In this document: positions 1-7,758 of the stretch, piece after piece | How positions within the stretch are numbered: the first letter of the stretch is position 1 | How the letters are laid out: the number at the start of each line of letters is the position of its first letter | Assembly: GCA_937905825.1 (NCBI GenBank) | Contig: CALCXM010000191.1 | Location: 1 to 43,100, forward strand | DNA: 43,100 nt | Direction: 5' to 3' | DNA from: an uncultured bacterium | Lineage (GTDB): Bacteria; Planctomycetota; UBA1135; GCA-002686595 | Position numbers and translations under genes: made by a program | Notes under the pieces: model-generated | What the model was told of the DNA's origin: nothing | The model's database searches: none | Seen by the model: only the letters and a program-made list of their open reading frames with translations

Positions 1-2
1 GG

Positions 3-71
3 ACCTTCCCGCTTTGGATGTACGTCTCCGTCACCGGCGTGATGGTGTACTTCGCTCTGTACGTGATGTAG
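3..71 (+). CDS. C-terminal end of a DUF420-like membrane protein (partial)
   Basis: Reading from base 3, the frame encodes a hydrophobic tail of 22 residues ending FALYVM and a TAG at 69-71; the start lies outside the window. The Trp-Met-Tyr-Val-Ser-Val-Thr-Gly-Val stretch resembles the last transmembrane helix of DUF420 proteins, small four-helix membrane proteins often linked to cytochrome oxidase assembly. That family link is from memory of the signature and only 22 residues are visible. It converges on the sulfatase gene, with 24 nt between the two stop codons. Confidence 0.5.
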   Translation, partial: TFPLWMYVSVTGVMVYFALYVM

Positions 72-79
72 CCCGGGCC

Positions 80-92
80 TGGCACCGTATTT
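80..92. repeat. Half copy of the GGCACCGTATTT 3'-end repeat
   Basis: GGCACCGTATTT just past the sulfatase stop matches one half of the hairpin at 1393-1413 (GCACCGTATTT). The left arm of the hairpin is missing here, so this is either a decayed copy or a chance match. Read on the minus strand, both copies fall about 5-10 nt after a stop codon. Confidence 0.3.
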
Positions 93-95
93 CGC

Positions 96-1376
96 TCACT
101 TCACCCGCGGCCAACTTGCGTTCAGGATATCGGCGAGTTCCCGCGTTCGATCCGGCCTCGCTGCTGAAACGTTTTGGCGGTCATCAGGGTCCTGCTCGAG
201 GTCAAACAACTCATTGTGGTCTGGCCATGCGATGAGCTTGTCCCAGCCAGCGATCATGACCCGTGCGACGAGACCACTGCGCAGGTCGGCCAGTTGATCG
301 ATGTCGCTGTCGTGCTGGTAGACATCGACAAAGACCCGATCGCGCTGCGCGAGCGACGCCGTGTCGCGCAGGTCCAACCCGAACATCTCTGCCGGTGGTT
401 CGATGGCGCAAGCGCGCAGAATTGTCGGTGCGATGTCGATGGTGCTCGCCAGGGTCCGCTTGTCGCGCCTGGCCACGACTTTGCCCGGCTGATGAATCAT
501 GATCGGCGTGCGGATCCCCGCTTCGACTGGCTCGCGTTTCGAGCGCTGGTAGCGATTGGGTTTCTCCGGGTGGGGAACCCAGCCGTTGTCGCAGACGTAG
601 ACGATCATGGTACTGTCGGCCACCTTGGCTTTTTCCAGGTGATCCAAGAGCTCCCGGCAAGTTTCATCGAACCACTCCACATTGGCCCAGTAGCGCGCGG
701 TCGCCTCGTTCGGCGCGATGGACTTGAAGCGCTCGTAGAATCGATCAGGAGCGTTGTGCGGACTGTGCGGAAGGAACACGCCATACCAAACGAAGAAGGG
801 ATCTCCGCTCGCCACAGACTCATCGACGAAGTCACGGTAGGGTTGCATTGTCGAGCGCCCAATCTTGAGCCCCTCGTCACCATGACGACCGCCTTTGCTG
901 GGGTCCCCGTGGGTCATGGCCGTGGTGAATCCAGCGCTGAGCGGATCGCCCTCCCACCACTTTCCGGTCTGCAGCGTCGCATAGCCGTTCTGTTTCAGCA
1001 GACGGACAAACGACGGATTCTTCAGCATGGGAGCAGTCATCCGTTGGCGAAGCTGCCGCGAGAGATCTCGCTTGTCGATTCCCTGTTCGTCCGTTGGTAG
1101 CAGCGGGTCATTGCCGCGAATTCCCGACTGGTGGGGATAGAGCCCGGAAACCAGGCTGGCCAGGGAGGGTCTGCAGAGTGGAGCGGTGACATAACCACGC
1201 TCGTAGACCAAGCTCTCGCGCGCGAGCTTGTCGATCGTTGGCGTTCGCAGCTGGGGGTGCCCCATGAACCCGTAATCGTTCCAGCCCTGATCGTCGCTGA
1301 TGATGAGCACCACGTTGGGTCGCTCCACCGTTTGAACCGTCGAAAGAAGGGCAAGCAGAACAGGCAGTATACTCAT
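96..1376 (-). CDS. Sulfatase (arylsulfatase family, secreted)
   Basis: 426 aa. A signal peptide (about residues 1-16, MSILPVLLALLSTVQT) is followed by the sulfatase core: PNVVLIISDDQGWNDYG (metal-binding Asp pair), then LCRPSLASLVSGLYPHQSG with the presumed formylglycine Cys at residue 68, then a C-terminal region with YVCDNGW and KREPVEAGIRTP. The family hydrolyses sulfate esters, in planctomycetes usually on algal polysaccharides; the substrate cannot be told from sequence. Odd point: the usual C-x-P-x-R maturation motif reads C-R-P-S-L, with Leu where Arg is expected. The gene starts 45 nt after the stop of the quinone oxidoreductase on the same strand, but a hairpin lies between, so it may be a separate unit. 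No sulfatase-maturating enzyme is visible nearby. Confidence 0.9.
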   Translation of the reverse strand: MSILPVLLALLSTVQTVERPNVVLIISDDQGWNDYGFMGHPQLRTPTIDKLARESLVYERGYVTAPLCRPSLASLVSGLYPHQSGIRGNDPLLPTDEQGIDKRDLSRQLRQRMTAPMLKNPSFVRLLKQNGYATLQTGKWWEGDPLSAGFTTAMTHGDPSKGGRHGDEGLKIGRSTMQPYRDFVDESVASGDPFFVWYGVFLPHSPHNAPDRFYERFKSIAPNEATARYWANVEWFDETCRELLDHLEKAKVADSTMIVYVCDNGWVPHPEKPNRYQRSKREPVEAGIRTPIMIHQPGKVVARRDKRTLASTIDIAPTILRACAIEPPAEMFGLDLRDTASLAQRDRVFVDVYQHDSDIDQLADLRSGLVARVMIAGWDKLIAWPDHNELFDLEQDPDDRQNVSAARPDRTRELADILNASWPRVK

Positions 1377-1392
1377 GGGTGCATCCTAGGTG

Positions 1393-1413
1393 ATACGGTG
1401 CCAAGCACCGTAT
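1393..1413. repeat. Short palindrome ATACGGTGC-CAA-GCACCGTAT
   Basis: Perfect 9-nt arms (1393-1401 and 1405-1413) around a 3-nt loop, followed by TTT on the plus strand. It sits between the oxidoreductase stop and the sulfatase start, so it may act as a transcription terminator between them, although the minus strand shows no clear T-run. GGTGCC/GGCACC hairpins of this kind are often dispersed REP-like repeats; a related core (GTGCCAGGCAC) occurs at 10607-10617. Confidence 0.6.
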
Positions 1414-1421
1414 TTAGAGCG

Positions 1422-2474
1422 CTAGCGGAGGTCCAAGAGCACCTTGCCGAAGTTGCGCCGGTCGTGGATGTGTTGGTGAGCGGCTTGGGCGTCTTCCAAA
1501 TGGAACACGCTGTCCACGATTGGGCTCAGCTTGCCTTGCGAAACGGACTCCAGGATCTTCGCGAGGTGGCCGCGCAAGAGTTCCTGGTCCGCGAACGTTC
1601 CCATGTGAACCCCGAGCACCGCGCGGTTGTCGATCATCATCTGGGACATGGAGAAGCCTCGCATGGACCAAAGCGCCTTGAGAGCGGCGAAGGGGTTGAA
1701 GAAAGCGGAGGGGGCGGCCGAGGAGAGTCCGAAGCTGTAGAGCTTGCCGCCGGGAGCGAGGGCGTCGTAGCTCTCGCGCAAATGTGCGCCGCCGATCGGG
1801 TCGAGAATGTGATCGGCACCACGGCCATCTGTTTGCCTGAGCAAGTCGGCGCCGAAACCCGACTTGGGCAGCATCTTGGCGCGCATCTTCATCACCTGCT
1901 CCGCCTTCGATGAGCTCGCGGTTCCATAGATCGCGCCCGCTTCGAAGAGCTTGGCGATCTGAACAGCTGCGGTGCCTACGCCGCCCGCGATGCCATGGAT
2001 CAGGACCGTCTCGCCTTTGCGCAAGGCCCCCAAGTGCACGAGCATGTGCCAAGCGGTCAAGTAGGTCACGGGAATCGCCGCGGCCCGTTCCAAAGAGATG
2101 TCTTCCGGAAGTGCGATCACTTGATGGCGATCCACGCACAAGTGCGTTTGTTGTGCGCCGGAGGGCACCACAGCGACGATCGGTTGCCCGATTTCCAAAT
2201 CGTCCACGCCACTGCCGAGGGACTCGACCGCTCCCGAAAGCTCGTAGCCGGGAGTGAACGGCATCTTCGGCTTGGGCCGGTAAAGGCCCAGGCGCATCAT
2301 CAAGTCGGCAAAGTTGATCCCGGCGTAGTGCACGCGAACGCGCACTTGACCGGGACCGGGACTGGCGGGCTCATAGGGTTCCACCCGCAACACACTGGGG
2401 GAACCCACCCGGGGAATCACCAGGCGACGAGGGGAAGTATGCTCCGGACGCTCGTGCCTGGTTCCTTCGGTCAT
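1422..2474 (-). CDS. NADPH:quinone reductase / zinc-independent alcohol dehydrogenase (MDR family)
   Basis: 350 aa from ATG at 2472-2474. This start lies 5 nt after the stop of the sulfotransferase-like gene; the open frame continues upstream but only through that gene. The N-terminal GroES-like domain contains VHYAGINFADLMMRLGLY and the PGYELSGAVESLG segment, and the Rossmann domain has a nucleotide loop at HGIAGGVGTAAVQIAK. The zinc ligands of true alcohol dehydrogenases are absent, which fits the quinone-reductase/VAT1-like branch of the medium-chain dehydrogenases. It would transfer hydride from NADPH to quinones or other electrophiles. It appears co-transcribed with the sulfotransferase-like and aminotransferase genes; the substrate is unknown. 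Confidence 0.88.
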   Translation of the reverse strand: MTEGTRHERPEHTSPRRLVIPRVGSPSVLRVEPYEPASPGPGQVRVRVHYAGINFADLMMRLGLYRPKPKMPFTPGYELSGAVESLGSGVDDLEIGQPIVAVVPSGAQQTHLCVDRHQVIALPEDISLERAAAIPVTYLTAWHMLVHLGALRKGETVLIHGIAGGVGTAAVQIAKLFEAGAIYGTASSSKAEQVMKMRAKMLPKSGFGADLLRQTDGRGADHILDPIGGAHLRESYDALAPGGKLYSFGLSSAAPSAFFNPFAALKALWSMRGFSMSQMMIDNRAVLGVHMGTFADQELLRGHLAKILESVSQGKLSPIVDSVFHLEDAQAAHQHIHDRRNFGKVLLDLR

Positions 2475-2479
2475 AACAG

Positions 2480-3214
2480 TTAGAGCTGAATGCGGCGGTC
2501 CTTCAGGAATTCGTAGTAGGGCTGCGCTTCGGCGGCGACCTTCTCCAGCTCCGGCGAGAGCTGAACGTCTTTGGCTTTGTAGGGACGGAATCCCGTGGAG
2601 CCGAGCACCGCGTCGTACCAGTGCTCTGCCCAAACACCGTCCGTTGTCCGGGGACCGGGCTCCCAGCTCAACATGGAGGGTTGATAACCGATGCCTAGTT
2701 CCAGACAGAGGTCGTGCAGCATCTGACCGGGGTTCGTCAACACGTCTTTGGAGTCGATGATCGGCGGCGCAGCACCGAGCTCTTCGAGCAGCCAATTGTA
2801 GAGATCCACCTGTTGCTTGAAGCCGAGGTCTTCCACCGTGGCCTTCTCGCGCTTCACGTCGTAGGACGACAGCATTTCGCGCGGTTCACGAATCAAGAAG
2901 GCGTGGGTCAGGCCGCGCATCCAGTCGCGCTCCATCTCCGGCAAGAGGTGGTGAGCCATCTGCTTTTGATAGAAGACCTTCGCACCGCCGCGCACCGCGC
3001 CGGTCATGGCGTTGGCCACTTCGCGCCAATCCGTGGGCTGGCTCGCGAGGATCTCTTTCGACACCGGGTGATCGAGGCCCGTGCTGTGCAAGAAGAAGGC
3101 GTAGAAGGGCTCGTCCACCACCACGGAGTCATCGCGACTCTCAAAGCTGCGCATCAGCGCGGTCGAGATGTTGCGGGGGCCAGACCACATGGCGATGCGG
3201 GTCACGTCAGTCAT
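2480..3214 (-). CDS. Sulfotransferase-like P-loop protein paired with a class IV aminotransferase
   Basis: 244 aa from ATG at 3212-3214; a TTG seven codons upstream is possible but less likely. The N-terminus (IAMWSGPRNISTALMRSFES) has the sulfotransferase 5'-phosphosulfate-type loop, followed by VVVDEPFYAFF and, in mid-protein, FLIREPREMLSSY, which resembles the 3'-phosphate-binding Arg/Ser segment of sulfotransferases. In plant branched-chain-aminotransferase-like proteins a domain of this type is fused to an aminotransferase class IV domain. Here the two are separate adjacent genes in the same order (this protein downstream). The acceptor molecule is unknown and enzymatic activity is inferred only. 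It is followed 5 nt later by the oxidoreductase. Confidence 0.75.
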   Translation of the reverse strand: MTDVTRIAMWSGPRNISTALMRSFESRDDSVVVDEPFYAFFLHSTGLDHPVSKEILASQPTDWREVANAMTGAVRGGAKVFYQKQMAHHLLPEMERDWMRGLTHAFLIREPREMLSSYDVKREKATVEDLGFKQQVDLYNWLLEELGAAPPIIDSKDVLTNPGQMLHDLCLELGIGYQPSMLSWEPGPRTTDGVWAEHWYDAVLGSTGFRPYKAKDVQLSPELEKVAAEAQPYYEFLKDRRIQL

Positions 3215-3286
3215 GATTGGATTGGAGTGCGCCAATGGATTCGGGATCGGTTTGAGTTCGCGTGAATAGAAAGAGAAGAGCGGTCG

Positions 3287-4210
3287 CTAGGCCTCGACCA
3301 GGAGCGGCTCCTGTTCCAGGCGGGTGCGGTATAGCTTCTGAAGGCGCGCGACCATGGGTCCCGGGAAGGGTCCTTCGTAGGTGCGGCCATCGATGTCTCC
3401 CACAGAAGCGAGACCCGCGAAGGTGCCGGTGACGAAGGCCTCTTGGGCGCCGTAGACATCGGACAAGCTGAAGTTCGTCTCGCGCACCCGGATGCCGTCG
3501 GCTTCGGCGATTTCGAGCACGATGCGGCGCGTGATGCCGTCCAAGCAGTAGTTGCCCGTGGAGGTCCAAACTTCCCCGTCGCGCACGATGAAGAAATGAG
3601 TCGAATTGCAGGTCGCCACGAAGCCTTGCGGATCGAGCATCAAGCCCTCGTCCGCGCCGGCCTTGGCCGCTTGAATGCAGGCTTGGATGCAGTTGTGCTT
3701 GGAGTGCGTGTTGAGCCGCGGGTCTTGCACGTCGGGCCGGCCACGACGAACGTGCACCGTGAAGAGCTTCAAGCCGCGGGTGTAGACCTCGTCCGACGGC
3801 TCCTTGTACTCGGGCAGGATCACCACCGTGGGCGCGGAGACCGTGGCCCGCGGGTCTTGGTAGGGCGTCAACTTGACACCGCGTGAGACCATCAAGCGCA
3901 AGTGAACGTCATCGCGCATGTCATTCGCTTCGAGCACGGCCTTGATGCGCCCGGTCATCTCCGCCTTGGTCACGCCGATGTCCATGTCGATGGCGCGCGC
4001 TCCGTCGTACAAACGTCGCAGGTGCCGATCGAGGAATGCCAGGCGCCCCGCGTGCAAGCGCAGGCCCTCCCAAACGCCGTCCCCGAGGATGAATCCGCTG
4101 TCGAGCACGGAGACCGTCGCCTCGGCCTTCGGAACCAGCTTGCCATTCAGGCTCACCAAGATCGTCTCGTTGCGTGGGTCGACGGGATGTTCGTGGGCGC
4201 CGTGAGTCAT
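3287..4210 (-). CDS. Aminotransferase class IV (branched-chain/D-amino-acid type)
   Basis: 307 aa. Fold-type IV PLP enzyme: SVLDSGFILGDGVWEGLR near residue 40, the Schiff-base Lys at about residue 171 (NTHSKHNC), and the phosphate-binding CLDGITRRIVLEIA and VTGTFAGLAS segments. Family members move amino groups between branched-chain or D-amino acids and 2-oxoacids. Unusual: the segment that normally reads G-x-x-x-E-x-x-x-x-N-x-F, whose Glu contacts the PLP ring nitrogen, here reads GFVATCNSTHFF, so Thr (about residue 200) replaces the Glu. The substrate therefore cannot be assigned, and non-aminotransferase chemistry is possible. It lies between the purine nucleoside phosphorylase gene (35 nt upstream) and the sulfotransferase-like gene. 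Confidence 0.88.
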   Translation of the reverse strand: MTHGAHEHPVDPRNETILVSLNGKLVPKAEATVSVLDSGFILGDGVWEGLRLHAGRLAFLDRHLRRLYDGARAIDMDIGVTKAEMTGRIKAVLEANDMRDDVHLRLMVSRGVKLTPYQDPRATVSAPTVVILPEYKEPSDEVYTRGLKLFTVHVRRGRPDVQDPRLNTHSKHNCIQACIQAAKAGADEGLMLDPQGFVATCNSTHFFIVRDGEVWTSTGNYCLDGITRRIVLEIAEADGIRVRETNFSLSDVYGAQEAFVTGTFAGLASVGDIDGRTYEGPFPGPMVARLQKLYRTRLEQEPLLVEA

Positions 4211-4245
4211 GGAGCTGGATACTTTTGTGTGGGAGGGGGGGGAAG

Positions 4246-5064
4246 TCAGCCGACCGCCAGGGGCACGAAGGCCGCCAGCAGTTTGCAGAATCGTTCGGAG
4301 ATCAGGCGCCCGGCTTCGACCACTTCTGCGTGGTTGAGCGGAGTCTTGGAGATGCCGGCCGCGGGGTTCGTGATGGTCGAGATGGCCGCCACGCGCATGC
4401 CCGCTGCTCGGGCGGCGCTCGCCTCTTGTACGGTGCTCATGCCAATCGCGCTAGCCCCGGACCAACGCATCATGTTGACTTCTGCGGGAGTCTCGTAGCT
4501 CGGACCGAGCACGCCGAAGTAGATGCCCGACTGGAGAGGGACCTGTGCGACGCTGGCCGCCTTCTCCAGGGCCGCTCCCAAGTCATCGTCGTAAGGGTTT
4601 TCGATGCGGGCCTCTTCGCGCAACAGCGGAGCTCCGCCCTGCATGTTGATGTGATCGGTGATGCGCATGAGAGTCGGCACTTCCCAATCCGACTCGATGC
4701 CCCCCGCCGCGTTGGTCAAGACCAGGTTCCGAATCCCCAGGGCGGCGAAAGCGCGCACGCAGCGAGTCACGACTCGCGGATCATGTCCCTCGTACAAGTG
4801 CACGCGACCCTTTTGCAGGACCACCGGGACACCATCGATTTCACCGAGCACCAACTCCCCCGCGTGGCCGGGAACCGTGCTCTTGGGCATGGCCGCGATC
4901 TCCCCGTAGGGAATGACCTTGGCGTTCTCGACCCGGTCCGCAAAGGCGCCGAGCCCCGAACCCAGGACGAAAGCGATCTGCGCACGGCCCACATCGTGGG
5001 CCTTCAACTGCTCCACGAGGTCCGCGAGGGCGACCGATTCGTTGGTGACTGTTTGGGGAACCAT
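4246..5064 (-). CDS. punA: Purine nucleoside phosphorylase (trimeric PNP family)
   Basis: 272 aa from ATG at 5062-5064; the upstream open frame only overlaps the transporter gene. Diagnostic segments are FVLGSGLGAFAD (phosphate site), STVPGHAGELVLG, KGRVHLYEGHDP, TNAAGGI, LGPSYETPAEV and GMSTVQEASAARAAGM, followed by TITNPAAG with the Asn that reads 6-oxopurines. It phosphorolyses guanosine and inosine (and deoxy forms) to base plus (deoxy)ribose-1-phosphate. It follows the nucleoside transporter by 17 nt, and phosphopentomutase and pyrimidine-nucleoside phosphorylase lie further upstream, so this is one nucleoside salvage unit. Confidence 0.94.
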   Translation of the reverse strand: MVPQTVTNESVALADLVEQLKAHDVGRAQIAFVLGSGLGAFADRVENAKVIPYGEIAAMPKSTVPGHAGELVLGEIDGVPVVLQKGRVHLYEGHDPRVVTRCVRAFAALGIRNLVLTNAAGGIESDWEVPTLMRITDHINMQGGAPLLREEARIENPYDDDLGAALEKAASVAQVPLQSGIYFGVLGPSYETPAEVNMMRWSGASAIGMSTVQEASAARAAGMRVAAISTITNPAAGISKTPLNHAEVVEAGRLISERFCKLLAAFVPLAVG

Positions 5065-5081
5065 GGGGTCAGTCCTTTTGA

Positions 5082-6380
5082 TTAGAGGAACATGCCCGCC
5101 ACCGTGGCGGTCATCCAAGAAGCGAAGGCGCCACCGATCATGGCTTTCATCGCCAGTTGAGCAATGTCCTTCTTGCGCTCGGGAGCCAGGGGAGTGATGC
5201 CCCCAAGTTGAATGCCGATCGAGGCGAAGTTGGCGAAGCCGCACAGGGCGTAAGCGGCCATCTTCGCCGAGCGTGCGTGCTCGAAGCCCAGCTCCGCATT
5301 TGCGCCTCCTGGCAGGAACCTCACTAAATGGTCGAAGGCCACGAATTCGTTCACGGCGATCTTCGTGCCGAGCAAGGTTCCGAACAGCTCGCAGTCGTGC
5401 CAACCCTCGACGCCCATCAACCAGGCGACCGGCGCGAAGACCTTTCCGAAGATGTAGTTGAGGTTCAGGGCTCCAACCTCGCCGCCGGCCGGCATCGAGA
5501 GCGCTGTCTCCCCAAACCACCCCAAGGGCCAGTCGACTAGATTCACCAGGGCGATGAACGCGATTAGCATGGCGATCACGTTCAGCCAGAGCTTCAAGCC
5601 ATCGCTCGTTCCATTGGCCGCCGCTTCGATCAAGTTGCTCGATGTGCGTTCGATCTTCAGCGGAACATCTCCCGCCGTCGCGGGGATCTCCGTTTCGGGG
5701 CGCATCATCTTGGCGATCACGAAGGCCGCGGGTGCCGACATGACCGAGGCCGTCAGGAGGTGCGGGCCATACTCAGCACCGATGAACCCAACGTACACCG
5801 CCAACACGGATCCAGCGATGGTCGCGAAGCCGCCAGTCATCATAGCGTTCAACTCCGACTTGGTCATCGTCGGGATGTAGGGCTTCACCACCAGCGGCGC
5901 TTCTGTTTGACCCACGAACACATTGGCCGCCATGGACATGGCTTCCGCACCGGACACGCCGAGCAACTTAGACATCACCCGCGCCAGACCCCACACGAGG
6001 ACCTGCATGATCCCCAGGTGATACAGCACGCTCATGAGCGCGGAGAAGAAGATGATCGCCACGAGACCCGACCCGGCAAAGGCGAAAATGAAGGCGTTCT
6101 CCCCGCCAAGCTTCTCGGCCAACACACCGGGCTTGGCGAGCACACCGAAGACCATCTCCGCGCCGGGCTCGGTCATCGAGATGAGCTTGCCAACGAACTC
6201 GGCAGCGCGCTCAAAGATCCACAACCCCCAAGTCGTGCGTAGGAAGACCGCCGCAAAGAGCACCTGCATGAAGATCCCCACGCCGACGATGCGCCACGGC
6301 ACTCGACTCCTATTCGAAGACATCGCCCAGGAGACGAGGAGGAAGAACAGAAGGCCAAGGATTCCTTGAAGGTTGGTCAT
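5082..6380 (-). CDS. nupC: Concentrative nucleoside transporter (NupC/CNT family)
   Basis: 432 aa from ATG at 6378-6380, the first Met of the conserved part; the upstream 71 codons of open frame are low-complexity shadow sequence. It is strongly hydrophobic with about ten membrane segments. CNT signatures are FAGSGLVAIIFFSALMSVLY, the central NVFVGQTEAPLVVKPY motif (substrate and cation site), the TGGFATIAGSVLAVYVGF segment and CGFANFASIGIQLGG near the C-terminus. It imports nucleosides with sodium or protons across the inner membrane. Its position between deoA and the purine phosphorylase gene fits uptake feeding phosphorolysis. Confidence 0.94.
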   Translation of the reverse strand: MTNLQGILGLLFFLLVSWAMSSNRSRVPWRIVGVGIFMQVLFAAVFLRTTWGLWIFERAAEFVGKLISMTEPGAEMVFGVLAKPGVLAEKLGGENAFIFAFAGSGLVAIIFFSALMSVLYHLGIMQVLVWGLARVMSKLLGVSGAEAMSMAANVFVGQTEAPLVVKPYIPTMTKSELNAMMTGGFATIAGSVLAVYVGFIGAEYGPHLLTASVMSAPAAFVIAKMMRPETEIPATAGDVPLKIERTSSNLIEAAANGTSDGLKLWLNVIAMLIAFIALVNLVDWPLGWFGETALSMPAGGEVGALNLNYIFGKVFAPVAWLMGVEGWHDCELFGTLLGTKIAVNEFVAFDHLVRFLPGGANAELGFEHARSAKMAAYALCGFANFASIGIQLGGITPLAPERKKDIAQLAMKAMIGGAFASWMTATVAGMFL

Positions 6381-6459
6381 GAGGTCGTCTCTCGGGAGGC
6401 GGAAGCTCGGATTCCCTTTCAAGCTGGGAACGGCCGTTGGAGATGGGAGAGCCCGCGGG

Positions 6460-7758
6460 CTACATCCGCGCGATGATGAGGGGTTGGGGCTTGTATTCGG
6501 TGACGATCTCGATCGCCTGGGTGAGACGCGCGCGCGCTTCGTCCAGGCCGCGCCCCGCTCGGTGGTAAATGGTGCAGAGTGGATCTCCAGCACTCACGGT
6601 GTCGCCCGCTTCGCGCTGGAAGCGAAAGCCCACGCCGAAGTCGATCTTGTCGTCCAACTGCACGCGACCGCCGCCGAGGGCGCAGAGGGCCAAGCCCACC
6701 TCGCGCACATCTCGGTAGCTGAGGATGCCGGACGCGGGAGCGAGGAAAGTCTCGGTCGTGGTTAGATCCGGGTCCCCTTGTGCGTTGAACCAAGTGCCGG
6801 GCTGGCCCCCTTGGTTGCGGGTGATGTCTTCGAACTTGGCGAAGGCGCTGCCGTCGTCCAAGGTCTGTGCGACGCGCGCTTTGGCGGCTTCTGATTCGGA
6901 CTCGACGCCGGCCATGCAAAGCATTTGAGCGCCCAGCTCGCAAACCAACTCGCGCAAGTCGGCGGGGCCTTCCCCTCGCAAGCACTCGAGGCTCTCGAGA
7001 ATCTCTAAGGTGTGGCCAACCGCGCAACCCAGTGGACGATCCATGGCTGTTTGCAAGACGCGCACGGGCACGTTCATGCTCGCCGCAATGTCCATCATGG
7101 CTTTGGCCAGCTCGCGACCTTGCGCCACGTCCGGGATGAACGCGCCGCTGCCGTACTTGATGTCGAGCACCAAGCTTTCGGTTCCTTCCGCGAGCTTCTT
7201 CGACATGATCGACGAGGCGATCAACGGAATGGAAGACACCAGCCCCGTGACGTCGCGCAGGGCGTAGAGCTTGCGGTCCGCGGGAACCAAGTCGTCCGTC
7301 TGCCCAGCGAGGGCCACGCCGACGGTTTCCATCGCGCGCTGAAACGCGCTCTCGTCCAACTGCGTCGAGAAACCGGGAATCGATTCCAACTTGTCGAGGG
7401 TACCCCCCGTGTGGCCGAGTCCGCGACCGGAGATCATCGGAATCGCGACGCCACAGGCCGCCACCGCGGGCGCCAATGGAATCGAAACCTTGTCGCCCAC
7501 GCCGCCGGTGGAGTGCTTGTCGCTCGTCGGCCGACCGAGTCCTTCAAACTTCACCACGCGCCCGGACTGCAACATAGCGCGGGTCCAATCCCCGAGCTCA
7601 TCAGGCTGCATGCCGTGAATGTAGATCGCCATCAAGAGCGCCGACGCTTGGTAGTCCGGCACTTCCCCCGCCACGTAGCGCGTCAGGAAGAACTCAATCT
7701 CTTCCCGGGAGAGCACGCCCCCGTCGCGCTTCGTGGAAACGACCCCGCGTACGTCCAT
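6460..7758 (-). CDS. deoA: Thymidine / pyrimidine-nucleoside phosphorylase
   Basis: 432 aa. It carries the KHSTGGVGDK phosphate-binding segment (about residues 81-90) and the family signature SGRGLGHTGGTLDKLE (110-125), with IKYGSGAF and a C-terminal three-stranded domain ending near EYKPQPLI. It cleaves thymidine, deoxyuridine or uridine to base plus sugar-1-phosphate; length and motifs fit the pyrimidine-nucleoside phosphorylase subgroup as well as DeoA, so specificity is open. Its ATG overlaps the deoB stop by one base (TGATG at 7760-7756), indicating translational coupling. A 79-nt gap without an obvious terminator separates it from nupC. Confidence 0.95.
   Translation of the reverse strand: MDVRGVVSTKRDGGVLSREEIEFFLTRYVAGEVPDYQASALLMAIYIHGMQPDELGDWTRAMLQSGRVVKFEGLGRPTSDKHSTGGVGDKVSIPLAPAVAACGVAIPMISGRGLGHTGGTLDKLESIPGFSTQLDESAFQRAMETVGVALAGQTDDLVPADRKLYALRDVTGLVSSIPLIASSIMSKKLAEGTESLVLDIKYGSGAFIPDVAQGRELAKAMMDIAASMNVPVRVLQTAMDRPLGCAVGHTLEILESLECLRGEGPADLRELVCELGAQMLCMAGVESESEAAKARVAQTLDDGSAFAKFEDITRNQGGQPGTWFNAQGDPDLTTTETFLAPASGILSYRDVREVGLALCALGGGRVQLDDKIDFGVGFRFQREAGDTVSAGDPLCTIYHRAGRGLDEARARLTQAIEIVTEYKPQPLIIARM

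Noticed and set aside
1131..1913. Plus-strand open frame over the sulfatase and oxidoreductase genes
   Set aside because: Complement of two well-supported minus-strand genes; high GC creates such shadow frames throughout the window.
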